Positions 12,825 through 25,523 of a stretch of 64,000 nt of DNA are shown in pieces. A program made the position numbers and the translations under genes. Origin of the DNA: Thuidium tamariscinum (lineage: Eukaryota > Streptophyta > Bryopsida > Hypnales > Thuidiaceae); contig OX344749.2 in the NCBI GenBank assembly GCA_947034885.2, forward strand, positions 18,243,501-18,307,500, given 5' to 3'. The notes under the pieces are model-generated. The model was not told the DNA's origin. It did no database searches and was given only the letters and a program-made list of their open reading frames with translations. Within the stretch, counting starts at the first letter, position 1, and each line of letters begins with the position of its first letter.

Positions 12825-13189
12825 CTTCTTCCTCAGTCAATGAAATATGTCCATGTGTTTTGAAATTAAAAAAAAATGTACTCAAGGACCCTCCAAATAA
12901 ATAAATTACATAAAAAAAACATTTTTTTTCCATCCTCCACTCTCAGCTGGAGTCACCCATAGTCATGCATTAATCACTTTAGCGTCCACAACTCCACATG
13001 TTAATGGGTGTTCCCTACCTTTACCTCAGTCTGTTGTCATAACTAAAAGTCTTTGAACATTTCCCTTCAGAAAAATATATAAAAATTACAAAAGTTTCTG
13101 TGATTGTCATCAACAATCCATAGGGAGTCCTTAGCTTTTGATACGGCAATTCCCATAACGTACAAGAACAGATGCAGGTCTAGAACTTA

Positions 13190-13388
13190 AATTAGTGTTT
13201 TCAGTGACCACTGCATTTCAACTTAAAAAATTTGCAACTAATTTGCCAATGGTCCAAAAAATATGAAGTGATTTAAATTAGGTGCCAATTCAACTTTTCT
13301 TCCTATTAGAATTTACTGAAAATTTCTTCAAAGAGTTCGGTTTCCCCCTCAAATGCAATCAGCTCCTCAAAGGTTGTAGACTACCTTA
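13190..13388 (-). repeat. TA-AGGTA family element, minus orientation, partial
   Basis: Read on the minus strand from 13388 it starts TAAGGTAGTCTACAACC, then GAGCTGATTGCATTTGAGGG and TTTTCAGTAAATTC, the same order as the other copies. The far end is not resolved and probably lies below 13190. Confidence 0.5.
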
Positions 13389-14640
13389 TGCCTAACCCAA
13401 ATGTAGACAAACACACCAAGTCTTCCTTGCACAAGGAAAAAAAATCTATTTCAACGGACCCAATTTTTTTGACACAAATGAAATGATAATGGACCCAATT
13501 TTCAACAAACAATGAGTACATTCATGTGCTTGGTGAATAAACTATTGTCGTTCATACATTTGCAAGCTGCTTCCCTTTACTGATTATGAGTTCATATCAT
13601 AATAGAGTTTACATTTCAAAGGAGGTTGCAAGACCCAATAGCACTCATTACGCTTACATGGCTTAGATAATAGAACTATCCCCAACACACTCTTCGTTCA
13701 CGCTGGTCAATTAGGGCTGCTTTTCATTGAAGGCATGGACCTCTAGAACCTGGAGGTCCAGGCGGTTTCCATTGGGAGAAAGGGGAAGTTAGACCTCCAG
13801 GCCACCTCCAGCCTCCAGGCGATCGTGAAGCAAAATACAAAGCTAGAAGGGCTCGCCTCCTTGCTTGGACCCCCCAAATTGGCACTATGCAACAAAGATG
13901 CTTCACTTCTAAGCTGCTTACTGAACAGCTTGTTGAACTTTTCAGTTTTTTCATGGGAGGCCTTTCTTTGACAACTAGAAAAGTAGTTTTCAGCTCAGAG
14001 AGGAGGGGATTATTATATCCACACTCCCTCTAGGCCTTGGAGGTCCAAAAAAAGTGGAAAAGCCATCTCCCTCCGATCGCCTTCCAACTCCCCATCTAGC
14101 CCTTGGACTAGTGATTTTTTTTGGCGAATTGTTGCCAAATGCGAAGGGAAATAAAGGGCTGGCGAATTTTACATGCAAAAAAAGTTAAATTTTTTTTTAC
14201 CTGACGTGGACTGCTCAAGGGTCTGTGGCAGCCTCATCAACCCCAGTTTCATTGCCACTTTAGCCTCTCCTCTCCTCCACTTTTTCGCCTCCCCATCTTG
14301 TCGCCTTCCATCTTTTTACTAGAGCTGTAGAGCCGCAAAGCGCTACTTAATTTGGGGCTCCCTCCATTATCGTCTAGCCTTGATTCTCCCGTGAAGAAAG
14401 GGCATATGTGGAGGTCTTTACCAATGCGGAGGCGATTACTCTTTAGAAAGGGATTAGAATTGCTTAAGATTCAAAAAGTGCTCCAAAATTAAGTCGCTAG
14501 ATCCACCATATGGAAGAATGCATTGTAGCCAGTGACGCTAGCAAAAAATGGCCAGAAGTCGCCAAAAAGACTCCACCCCAAATCCTACGGTAGCGTGTTG
14601 AGCAACTACCCCAAATCCTTAAAATATTCACTGTAGTGGA
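13389..14640. other. Intergenic stretch upstream of the P450
   Basis: No gene supported. It contains two CCTGGAGGTCCAG / CCTTGGAGGTCC blocks near 13745 and 14035 that may be ends of an unclassified repeat. Composition becomes less AT-rich towards the P450. Confidence 0.4.
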
Positions 14641-14984
14641 CCTCTTGGGGCCTAATGGGAAACATGGCTTTTCTTTTGACGAAACGTCGCCAGTTTGTTA
14701 GAATTCTGACATCTGCTTGTCAAAATTTGGCCTCTGCAGTGAAGCCAGCAGGAGGGACACTGGTCAAAAAAAAGCTTCCCATTGGGAAACGGCTCTTACC
14801 ACCACCGTTCCTCTTCCTCTTCTCTTCTTTTCCCGTTGAACGTGCAGGACTTGCTCTACACACTTCTCTGTGTCTTCGATGAATCTCCTGCAAGTTTTGT
14901 TCGCCTGCTTTCGTAGAGCTCGATCGAAACGGGACGACAATCGCGACTATAGTAGCTGGTGAAAGCAAGGCTGTACGTGAAAAG
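14641..14984 (+). promoter_or_regulatory. P450 promoter and 5' UTR region
   Basis: The 340 bp before the P450 start contain a pyrimidine-rich block (TTCCTCTTCTCTTCTTTTCCC near 14812-14833), as is common in plant leaders, and an AAAGATG start context. I see no unambiguous TATA box. Short open frames on both strands here lack domains. Confidence 0.4.
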
Positions 14985-17900
14985 ATGCAGACTCTGTTTG
15001 AGAACATTACCGCCGGCTGGGGGAATTGGGAGAAGGACCGGCTTAGACTGTCCTACGGAATTGCGCTCTCCATCGGCCTGATCCTGCTGCTACTCTTCGG
15101 GTATGGAGTTTCAGGAAAGAAGAAGAAGCTGCCACCAGGACCGTTTCCATGGCCAGTGTTTGGCAACCTGTTCCTCGGCGGATCCCATCCTCACCAAGCC
15201 TTCACGCAGCTAGCGAAGCAATACGGAAACATCGTGAGCCTCTTCTTCGGAAGCGTGCGCGTGGTCATTGTGTCCGACTCCGAGATGGCCAGGGAGCTTT
15301 TCTCAGTCAGCGACATAGATTTCGCGTCTCGACCAATTCACGACTTCATGCGCACGCCTGCCAAGTACATGAACTACGGCGAAGAGGATGTGTCAATGGC
15401 CATCAGCGTATACACATCCGAAGTTCGGGAGAAGCGTCAAATGTGTACCAGTGAATTGTTCACGACGCAGAAATTGGAGATGAAGAAGAGTACTCGTATG
15501 GAGGAGATTCAAAGGGCGGTGGCAGTTGTGGGAGAGAACACGAGTATTCCTGTTGACATCCGACCCATCCTCAGTGAATTCAGTCTGCGGATCAATTGTA
15601 GGTTCTCGTTTAACAAAGCTTTCCAGCATTCGGAGCACAATCCCTCCAGTAGAAGTGGTGTCGACCCACAGGCATTTAGGAGATTGGAGACGGAAAACAC
15701 GAAACTCTTGGCGACACACAACATTCTGGATCTCATCCCTGGCTTACGATTCCTCTTCGGAAGGTTTGACTTGGAGGGGATCCATGCGAGATGGAAGGAT
15801 GTGACCATGAGGAAAGTGGATTGCGCGGACTCTATTTTGAATTGGTATCGGAAAGAGTTTCCAAATGGACGGAAGAATTCGGAGACCGACTTTGTTCAGA
15901 CTTTGCTGGAGCTTTCCGACGGCGGCAAGTATACGATGACCGAAGCTAGGGCTCTTATTTTCGTAAGCTTCCTTTTCCCATCCTCGGTAGAATTGAACTT
16001 GAATTATTTGTTGTAAGACATCGACTGTATTTTGAGTGTGACACTGGTACTGTACGGGGTGTCAGAATGCTAGACTTGTTCTTCAAAGAATTAGTCGATT
16101 TCGGCAACGTGGTTTCAGATGAGAACTGAAGGCTCGAAATCTTGCCGGCCGCTTTAAAACACTTAGAAAGGAGAGGAAATTGTTGCACTCGATGTCGAGA
16201 CACCTGAAGTAGAAGATCTTGATCATTTCGTGAAGTTCGGCTGAATAGGAAATTTGGGGTAAACTCACACCTCAGCAGCCCGGTAAATTGAGAGCTGGGT
16301 GACTTCCATAAAGAGCTTTGCGAAAATTTAGTTAGAACGTTCAGATATGATTTACCACTAATTTTTTTTCCCATATTCGTGTAATCTGAAAGCATGATCC
16401 GTACTGTACACCTCCGAGACTTTTAGACCAGCAATAGGCGAAGTATTGGAGGTCATTTGACACAACAAGGCTCCAGGTTTGAGTTACCTAGCATGATATC
16501 AATGCGAACTACACTCTTGGGCAATATGGAGGTGATGAAAGCAAACAGGTCTAGGAAACTGAGTCGAAATAGAAGCAAAAAGAGGGAGGTGGTCATGGCT
16601 CATAATCTAGCTTCTCTTCTCAAGTGGTTGTCTGCCTCTTTTAGGTTAGAGAGTTTCCGAAATTTGCCTCTTTCGTTGCTGGAAATTCTCACATTAGACA
16701 AATTGTTCATGTGACATTGACAACATTCGTTCTTCAATGACTACCAATATTGGAAGTCAAATTTTCCAACCCATTTCAAACATGCATGGAATGGTTTTTA
16801 AGCATTTGAAATTCATTTTCTTGTTCTTCATGATTGGAGACTCCCTGTTTTCGATCTAAAAGTTGAGAGAAGATGGGGTGTCAAAGTACCTGGCTCGCTA
16901 TTGCCAATCCCGCAGGACCAACATTGAAAGCACTCCATGTTGGTTTCTAAACTAATATGAACCATGTAGTTGTAAGAGCTCATTGAGATGATGTGTGGCA
17001 TATCTCCCGCGCACTCAGGAACTGCTGACAGCGGGAACAGACACGATGGCTGCGACGACAGAGTGGGCCCTTCTGGAGCTTGTGCGCTACCCACAGTGCA
17101 TGCAAAGGTTACAGGCGGAGCTCGATGCACAGTTTGGCATGAATGGACCCGTGGAAGAGGATGAGGCGGCTCAGTTACCGTATCTCCAGGTAATCAGGCA
17201 CCTCTGTGCACACCATCCCACTTCCTCCACGAATTAGTAAGCTCTTGCCTCCCAGTTATTGCGTTTCCGGTGTCTTGGGTGATCAAGTGTAAGTTTTCAT
17301 TTTGCAAGTGGTCTGTCTTAGCGAAATAAGCTCTTAGCAGCAACGGTTGTAGTATAGAAAAAGTGAGTAACAAATCTCTTACAACAGGGAGTGAGAAAAT
17401 GATCTTCGACTTTCTCAGATTTATGATATCTATTTGACTCACATGATTTTTAGGGTCTAGGCTTATGCACATGTACACGCTTGATCACGTCCAAACCGAT
17501 AACAATGTTAACTCTTCAACGTGAGCGAGAACCTCTCTCGAAATACTGTGATTTGGATTGGGTCCTCGCCTTCTCATGCTCAAAATCTTCTTTTTAGTTC
17601 CCAAAAGAATTGTTACAAATCATACAAAGTTGACATCGGGACAATTCTTGAATCCTAATCATACCCTGTTTTAGTATTTGAACAGTAAGAAGGGAGCACT
17701 CACAGCTTTTCGAAAGTATGTGAAGCCGGAGCCGAGTGTCTGGTTTGATTTTTGATATTCAGAAAGCATCTGAATGCTTGCAGGCTGTGGTGAAGGAAGT
17801 TCTGCGCCTCCACATTCCCACAACTCTGGGCCTGCCACACAGCAACATGGAGGATGCGTCTCTGGGAGGATACCACATCCCAGCAGGAACAACGGTAATG

Positions 17901-18831
17901 GCGAACTTCTGGGCACTCCATCGAGATCCGAGCACCTGGGGAGACGATGCATTAGAGTTCAATCCAGAGAGGTTCCTCGGCTCCGATTTGAGTCTGAACG
18001 GGACCAACAATTATCAGTTTCTTCCGTTCGGAGCTGGAAGGAGGTAATCAAACTTCCCCGCGAAATGACGAAGGATCCATCGATGATTTTACAATGACCA
18101 ATTTGATTGATCATAACATACTGTCTAATGACTAGTTTAGATAGAACCAAGTTGATCACCAACAGTAGAGAAGGAACATCGAATGAGGTGGTAATTAAGT
18201 TCAACAAAAGCAGCTGAAAGAAAATATGATAACCAATTTGGACATTCCCACTTAGTTGTTAGTATCTGCTGTTTGAAGAACCTGGTACCCTAAACCCTAA
18301 ACCTCGTTGTAACCTCGTTGTAACCTCACTCAGTCACTTGATTTTCTTTCAGATTTCCAGCAAGATTTTGAAAAGGAACTTGATTTGCCGGGGCACAGAG
18401 GCATTGAATATCAGAATCTGATTAACACATTCCAAATCAGATTTTCCAGAGTACAATATATGAAACGGGTGGGATTGAATGCCCGTGGTTCGAGAAAGAA
18501 ACAACTAATCAATGATCCTCGAAACCCTAATTTCTTTGTATCCCACTCCAAATTTTGATGTGAGATTACCCTGCTGTCCGCGCCTCGTGCGGTGTAATTG
18601 TGATGCAGGATATGTCCTGGACGGGCATTGGCGACAAGAGTGCTGTCTGCGGCTGTGGGCTCTTTTGTTCATGCGTTTGAAATGTCAACCCTGCCAGGAG
18701 TTGCGCTCACCGCCAACGAAGGCACGCATGGCCTCAACATTCGACCCGAAACTCCATTGCGTCTTCAAATCACCTTGCGCCCTGCTGCCTCCCTTTACTT
18801 TACTCCAGCCACTTCTGCATCCAAGGCATGA
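14985..18831 (+). CDS. Cytochrome P450, A-type (clan 71-like), four exons
   Basis: A haem-thiolate monooxygenase, expected to be ER-anchored and to work with NADPH-P450 reductase; the substrate is unknown. Exons 14985-15962, 17019-17189, 17784-18043 and 18609-18831 join with GT-AG introns to 1632 nt, giving 543 residues, slightly long for plant P450s. Residues about 22-43 form the membrane anchor, followed by KKKK and the proline hinge PPGP (51-54). The oxygen-binding I-helix has AGTDT (331-335), the K-helix E388-V-L-R391 (KEVLRLH), the meander PERF (444-447), and the haem loop FGAGRRICPG with ligand Cys472. Intron 3 splits the second Arg codon of the haem loop. The C-terminus is complete (TSASKA-stop). 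All key residues are present, so the gene looks functional. Hinge, PERF and FGAGRRICPG are typical of plant A-type P450s. I cannot assign a CYP family by eye. Confidence 0.93.
15963..17018 (+). other. P450 intron 1
   Basis: A 1056-bp intron with donor TTC-GTAAGC and acceptor CACTCAG-GAACTG, phase 0. It separates ALIF from ELLTAGTDT, so it falls just before the I-helix motif. I see nothing else in it; short antisense frames look like chance. Confidence 0.85.
18044..18608 (+). other. P450 intron 3, with telomere-like motif
   Basis: A 565-bp phase-2 intron, donor GGAG-GTAATC and acceptor GATGCAG-GATATG, inside the haem-binding loop. It holds a short interstitial plant telomere-type run, ACCCTAAACCCTAAACC, at about 18287-18303 and a small duplication of CTCGTTGTAAC. 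Confidence 0.85.
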
Positions 18832-18879
18832 TGGTCCCTTTCCAGTTCCAGTCTTAGGATTCAAAGTTCTTTTGAGGGT

Positions 18880-19019
18880 TTTAAGGTGGGTTTTCTTTTT
18901 TTTAGGGTTACGGGATTAGGAAGAATATGAATGAATATGAACATGAAGAGTATATTTGGGGTAGTTTTACTATTGGAAATTTTCCATAGTCTTCACCAGT
19001 TTGCACTACTGATATCAAT
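18880..19019 (+). repeat. 140-bp direct repeat, copy 1
   Basis: The segment from TTAAGGTGGGTTTT to CTACTGATATCAAT, including CTATTGGAAATTTTCCATAG and TCTTCACCAGTTT, recurs in the same orientation at 23126-23256. The bases before it, CAGTCTTAGGATTC through TTTTGAGGGTTTTAA (18850-18883), are repeated directly after it at 19029-19062, as if this block was added with a roughly 34-bp flanking duplication. Confidence 0.65.
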
Positions 19020-19066
19020 CCAGTTTCAGTCTTAGGATTCAAAGTTCTTTTGAGGGTTTTAACCCA

Positions 19067-20033
19067 TTAACCGTAGACCGCCCAAGGGACCGAAAAGTGG
19101 CCTATCATAGAATCCAAATTGCTGTAACTTTTGCATCCAGTGTCCAAATTCAATGAAACTTGTTGGGAAATTTGCGCCTATTATTCTAGTTCAAGTGGTA
19201 AAATTTTCAGATCAATCTAAGCGGTGATGATTGTGTGGAAGCCAATCGAAGTTCATAGAGGTTCAATGTGATTCACCAAAGTGCACTTCATGGCTACAAC
19301 TTCAGGGGCTTGTATCTCCTTCATTCAATGTTTCATTTGAATAAAATTTGTTGGGTTCTACTCCCCTTGAAGTCTAGTTATTGTGGTGAGATTTTCAAGT
19401 CAATCCAAGTTGTTTAGATTGTTTGGGAGCAATTCGAAATTCAAAATCCTGCCATTTTGCAACTTCAATGAACTTTGGCGGCTTGTATCTTCTTCATACA
19501 GTGTACAATTCCAATAATTTTTTTGGGAAAGTTGCGCATATTATTCTAGTTTGTGTTGCTAAAATTTCACATCAATCCAAGAAGTTTTCAATGACTGAGG
19601 TGCATTCTAGTAGAAGGAGGTTCAGCCCTAGATGTGTTTTCTGCAACTTTTCTTACCTATTTTTTGACATTTGCAAGCCATTTTGCAAACGCATCGAGTC
19701 AATTGAATGATATTTTTTTCACCAATGTGTTTGTATGCTGATTTTGAATCACTTTATAGTTTAAAGTTTTTTCATTTGATTAGGTTTAGAAATCAAATTT
19801 CACCTCTAAATGAGTTTTTAGGAAAATTTTAGCATTCTTTTTCAACACTAAAACATTTTAATCTGCAATCTATGTGGTCAAATAACTTCAAATTTGATCC
19901 ATGCCACCTACAACATGCTCACTACGAGATTATACGGTTAAGATGTGTATTATTTAGTGACATTTAGATTTATAGTACTTCAAAAGCTACAATTTTTTTG
20001 AACCCAAAATGGCCATGGGCCTTCTAGTGTTAA
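19067..20033. mobile_element. TTAA-terminated element with internal degenerate repeats
   Basis: About 967 bp. The left end is TTAACCGTAGACCGCCCAAGG and the right end on the minus strand TTAACACTAGAAGGCCCATGG. TTAA is at both edges. Inside 19123-19620 a unit of roughly 175-190 bp recurs about three times in diverged form. Each unit has a TATCTTCTTCAT- or TAACTTTTGCAT-like start, then a CCAATTCAATGAAACTTG-like block, then ATTATTCTAGTT and AATCCAAG. No coding capacity recognised. Confidence 0.5.
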
Positions 20034-23000
20034 GGACTGTGGTCAATTTGAGGGGTGGATAGTCCATTTTGGGGTCCTAAACAAAATTTGAGGAAAACTC
20101 AGAAATAATAATTTTGAATTGAGATCTAACCGTACAAATTGAATTTGGGTGATTACTTGGGGCCCTATAACAAATTCCATGGCAATCAGAGCTTCCCTTT
20201 TTGCTTATTATAAGACATCTATGTGCTTGTATATATCAATTGTGAATGCATATACATGAGCTACATTTTGGTAAAGTATTTCTTTATAGTTCTTTCTTTT
20301 TGAGTTTTAGTGGCCTTCATGTTTCTTCTTTCACCGTCATGATGACAATAAACTCCCTATCTATTTGTCGAGAACACCAGGCTGGAGTTCCGAACATCAA
20401 ACTCCAATAGGTATAGTGACAATACATTGTTCAACTAAAAGCTTGTCAGTTAGAAGAGAGGAGCCAAAACCCTACAATGGCAATCCTCAACGGAGCTACC
20501 AAAACTAAAAACTTCATTAAAAAAGCTTCACAAATAGATTGTATAGGTTCAAAATTAGCCATAGGTCTATCAAAAATAGAGTTTTCCAACTCAAAACTGA
20601 AGCACCTCAACCTTTGTTCAAAACTGAAGTATAAAAACTACAACATAACCCAACCTCCGGTCAAAACTGAAGCAACCGCTCCTTCTAACAATCTGACCAG
20701 AACAATTTCTTCTTCCAACCTCTTACCATAATTTAGACGACATTCTATTTCAAATTGCATTGCATATATTCAAATATACATCAGGCAAATGAGCTTCTAC
20801 AACAGAAAATATAGTTGCCACTTTGATGCAACATTCAACAATGACAATGAGAAAACCATTGCTTGAAGAAGACCTTTCCTAATACCAACTATAATAGTCT
20901 TATCATAGCAATCAATCAACACACTGCCTTCCTTTCTTTACCGAAATTGAATCTCTGCAAAAAAATGCAACACTTCACTACAAAGGAGGTGGTGATTTTC
21001 ACGATAGCACCATATAACTAAAAAAGAAACACAACAATCCCAAGTCACTACAACTTTCTGTGTCAAATGTTAGAAGTGAGAGACATCGGAAGGAGACTTT
21101 TACCTGAGACTGTGCCCTCATTTGTACCCGAATTTATTGTTGTACTTCAAGCAATTTAGCAATTACTAAAGAACACATTGATTTTGTGGGTTCATTCTGA
21201 AGGACCTACTTTCAATATTACTAAAAGTAGACAAGTGCCAAAGCAAGTATGGAGGAATATTAAAACATAAACAGATTCAGTTTTGTCTCTGCAAAGAATA
21301 AATGATGCATACAAGGCAGTGTAAACCGTGCTCAGTTTCCAAGCTTTAGCTTCTCACTCATGTGAAAGAAGCTCTGTGTCTTCTCTTACCAAAACAGTCA
21401 CAGGTCCATTGCACTATCCCCAAGCTCCCATGCATTCGGGTTCATTGTGTTCGATTTTTAGACAAGAGCACCCTAAATTAACCTCAAGGGCGGAGGTGTG
21501 TACATATCGCATCTACCGTTAGCATCGACGGGACGCCATTTGGAGGGCTCAGCAAATACTGACAAGTTCAAAGTTTTGTCACATTGAATCAAATGCAATG
21601 AGCAGTTGGTAGGCAGATTTCGGAGATTGAATCCGAAGTCAAAAGCACTATACAGGTTTGGGATCACTATCATTACTCGCTTGACATCAAGGAAAATTGA
21701 TGGTTACATGATACAGATATCACCAGTTTATTTTCCACCTGATGAGACCGGTTCAATAGCACTACTCTATAGTGTTTCCAAACTAGGAGAAAAAAAATTC
21801 CTACTAGCATTATGATAATCATCTTTATGAGCTTGGACGGAGGTGACATCCGCATAGTTGCGACACTACAAGGCAACTACTTTGAAACTACTTATTCCAA
21901 ACAAAGGCACAATGTTGAGTCAATTTCGGGAACTCAAAATTTGTAATCCACAAATTGCTTAGAGTTGACCGATTAGGTTGCTATTGAGCATTGCAATATT
22001 TGTGGTGTCCATGAAAACAGCATCAACGAACTAGAAATCGATGAAGGACCCATGACAACGTTTGTAAAGGAAGCTCATCAAAATCAAAAACCAACATAGA
22101 ATCGATAAGCAGGTGATGACCTTCTTGCGGGTAGTTGTCGAATAGGGTGATGGTGATGAAGCTTTCACACCTCATACTGAAGCCATGTCTATAGAAACCA
22201 TTTTTGAAATTGCCAAAGGAACCGATGTTGGAAAAAAGTTGCTACATAAACCCTACACCTCAAGAATAGATAACATGCCATGAAAGTGCAAAATCGACGT
22301 CTCTCTCATTGGCCTTGTCTCCAAAATTGGAGAGAAGCAGCCCTACCAAAACCCTACCGAAGTAGACTACAACACATTTGATGAAATCTAAACTCTCCAC
22401 TGGGCACAATTGATAAAAAATCCTATGAGCTTTGATCGTGGGGGCTCGCTTGTTTGTCGCCTCAATACCCAATTAGGAGCACATCTTGATCACGGTCCGT
22501 GGCAATCTCCCCAGACTACTCCAAACCACCACTATTCCTCTCTTATGACTGAACTGTGTATCACCGCCCTACCAATGCCTGCATCTATAGAAACAAGAGA
22601 AAGCTATGCCGTGATCTTGACGGTGTAACCACTCATCGTATTTGATTGTATACCAATGAACAATGAATTCCACCATCGCCGCGCCTCGGATGCACTTCAA
22701 CCTCCACGGCACTTCTTCGTGACACCAACGGACTTTGGATTCATGTTTCCCCGCTCCCAATAGTGGGGGGAAGGTGACACAAAAGCAAACCTCCAACGGC
22801 TACTACCTTATTCCCCAACGGTGTTCTCAGGTCCCAAAGAGCCGTCCTAGGCACACTGAATCAGTAGGTACAAAGTATGCTATCTTTTGCCTTCATAGCC
22901 ATCTTTCTACATTAAAAGTTGTATTTACAGTCCTCCTTGTATCAATTTTTCTCATCCTATTTTTGCATGCCAAGGTGGATTGGTCTCATTCTTGTTCCAT

Positions 23001-23125
23001 TGTATCAAGCTTCCAATTCCCTACATCCATCTCATTTGGTCCATGACCAAATTTTGTATAGAACTATGTCCACCAATAAAAGAGTAGTAATTTCGACCAG
23101 AAAGTAGTCAACTAGTCCTTAGTGG
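20034..23125. other. Intergenic stretch, no supported gene
   Basis: About 3 kb of moderately AT-rich DNA with many short frames on both strands, none carrying a domain I recognise or paired with convincing splice sites. A decayed gene or repeat cannot be excluded around 22.2-22.8 kb, where composition is less AT-rich. Confidence 0.45.
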
Positions 23126-23256
23126 ATTAAGGTGGGTTTTTTTTAGGGATAAGGAATTAGAAAGAACATGAATGAATATAAAAGAGTCTATTTGAGGTAG
23201 TTCTACTATTGGAAATTTTCCATAGTCTTCACCAGTTTACACTACTAATATCAATT
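23126..23256 (+). repeat. 140-bp direct repeat, copy 2
   Basis: Diverged copy of 18880-19019: ATTAAGGTGGGTTTTTTTTA, CTATTGGAAATTTTCCATAG, TCTTCACCAGTTTACACTAC. It is followed by a small palindrome around TTGATATCAA (about 23274-23283). Confidence 0.65.
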
Positions 23257-24762
23257 TGTCCCCCCTCTTCAAATTGATATCAATTTAGTTGGTGTAAGAA
23301 CTGTTGTATACATAGAAAATGGATATTAATAGGAAGCACGTTTTTTTAGGCAATTAAATGCCCAATTTCTAAAAAAAAATTGGGTAGCTTCAAGCCTATA
23401 GAAAAAAAATGAGGATAAATGTGAAAAAAAATGACAAACAAAAATAATAGCCCTCTTTACCGTTGCCAACATGCTTCTAAAACCTCATTTCATTTGGCAT
23501 GCAAAGCTAAAATTGCATACAAAAATTACATATTTAAAATTGTATACTCAAAATTGGCCTACTTCAATTAAAGCCCCTTTAGTTAAGGAGCCAATCAACT
23601 TAAAACCTTCTTGAAAGGAAGGCCACATCACCATTTGTATGAAAACAAAAACAAAATCCTGATAGGAAGTATTACCTTTGCTTTTTGAATGTACATATAC
23701 TATATTTAACTACTTTTGGACTATTGAAAATCCAAAATTAATAAATGCACAAATCTTCCGATGCTTGGGGCCCGGCTTGGGGTTAGATAGTACATCAAGC
23801 AATTTCCAGATATATATGTAGAGTTCACAATTTTGTTGAATATTACAAAGAGTCTAATTCTAACCTCCAAAGCTTATAAATTTGCCTATGAATAGTATTG
23901 AGATATCCCATGTTTTTAGAATGAATCTATTGAAACTATTGATGGATGATTTCAACATTCAAGAATAGTCGACTAAAGTTCTTCAAATGAATCGAGAATT
24001 GTATAGAAATTCACATAATTGCATCAAGAGATCTCATGATGACAGCTTAGAATATGTGTCAACTTCCTTTAATACATGTATGATTTAAATTTGAGATTTT
24101 CTAATGTAATGAATGATGAAAGTTGTTGAAGTTAATCAATTCACTCACTATTATATTGTAGTGTAAGCTAGGCTTATACCTAAAATCATGCATTCAAAAA
24201 TATATGAACAATAAAACTTACACTTGATGTCCTACATTATGTCCTACATTATGAGAGATATGGTACTCTAAGAGGTTAGTGTAAAAAAGTCCCTAAGTAA
24301 ACCTATAGCTATGTACAAGTTTACAAACTTGCATTGGGAGATCTCTTCATGTATATATAGAATATTTGTCAACTTCTCTTGATACATGTATTCATGACTT
24401 AAATATGAGATTTTCTAATGTAATGATTAATGTAAGATGTTCAAATTAGTAAATTTTCTTATTGTCCTATAGTGCAAGATTCATACCTAAAATCATTCAT
24501 TTTAAAATATATGCACAATAAGACTCACTTGATGTTCTACATTGTGAAAGTTATGGTACGTCAAAAGGTTAATAAATGCACATGAAAGTGAATCTCAAGA
24601 TAGAGATATTGCAAGAATCAATTGCAAGAAAAAAAATGCAAGCCAACTAGGCCACAACATTAGCTACGAGTGTAACATGAATTCTTGGTGGTTGCTAAAG
24701 AATTTGAAAAACATCATATTCCACTCTTCATTTCATAAATTAAAACATCTCATGATTACAAG
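23257..24762. other. AT-rich stretch, no gene
   Basis: No gene supported. An internal diverged duplication is visible: the block around ACATGTATGATTTAAATTTGAG, TTTTCTAATGTAATG and CACTTGATGTCCTACATT (24060-24250) recurs at about 24380-24550. Confidence 0.5.
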
Positions 24763-24967
24763 GGAAAGGAGTGTTTTAAGTGAGTATTTAAGTATATTCC
24801 TAAACATAAAATTATATATAAAGACCTTTAAGGCAATTTTTAGCAAAAATTTACTAGAAATACATGTATGTCTAGTAAATTTGTGCTAAAAATTGCCTTA
24901 AAGGTCTTTACTTATAATTTTATGTCTAGGAATATACTTAAACATTCACTTAAAACACTCCTTTCTC
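24763..24967. mobile_element. Long near-perfect palindrome (foldback MITE)
   Basis: A roughly 205-bp inverted repeat. Its arms run from GGAAAGGAGTGTTTTAAGTG inward to TTTACTAGA and back out through CACTTAAAACACTCCTTTC. The loop is only about 12 bp around ATACATGTAT. Arm mismatches are few, and one arm has small indels. TTA occurs close outside each end and may be a target duplication. The RNA would be a roughly 95-bp hairpin, a possible small-RNA source. No coding capacity. Confidence 0.75.
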
Positions 24968-25212
24968 TTAACCGAGTAGCGCCGCCAATGCCAATTTTTG
25001 GCATTTGGCCCATTTCAAAGGGTCTAAAGAAGACTTGAACAATAGTTTTTTCATTCACCTTTTTTTAATGACCTTTCATGTTGAGTTGTAAAAAGTCTTA
25101 ATTGAGTTTTTAGTCTAACTAATGTTTGTTTTCATGTAAGCTTAGTTGAGAAGTATTTAGAGAAATTTGCCATCTTAGTTTATTTTGAGAAATTAAGTAA
25201 ATCTGAAATTTC
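24968..25212. other. Spacer, no gene
   Basis: Short AT-rich stretch between the palindrome and the tandem duplication. Nothing recognised. Confidence 0.4.
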
Positions 25213-25523
25213 TCCTTGAAAATGACATTGTTTGAGTTTGAGCCCAACTAATGAAATGAAGGCCCTCTACTTTAGTTTCTACTCTAATTGGAATTATGGA
25301 AAAATTTGTGAAATTGGATATTTTATTGCATTTTGAACTTTGGCTGCATTTTCAATGTCTATTGTATTCTATTATAGAAGTACACAAAAGTTGAGTTTAC
25401 ACCATGATGTTTGTCACTATAATGTACACACATCCTGAAAATTGTAGTTTTTTTGAGATAATATTCTATTTGATATGATTTTTTCTTCACTTTCTCTTCA
25501 AAAAATCCTCAGAAAAATCAATG

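Noticed and set aside
15963..16016. Extension of the first P450 exon to the stop at 16014-16016
   Set aside because: A canonical GTAAGC donor at 15963 joins to the ELLTAGTDT exon and restores the I-helix. The extra residues do not resemble a P450.
18880..23256. LTR retrotransposon flanked by the 140-bp direct repeats
   Set aside because: The repeats lack TG...CA ends and a 5-bp duplication, and there is no primer-binding site, gag or pol between them.
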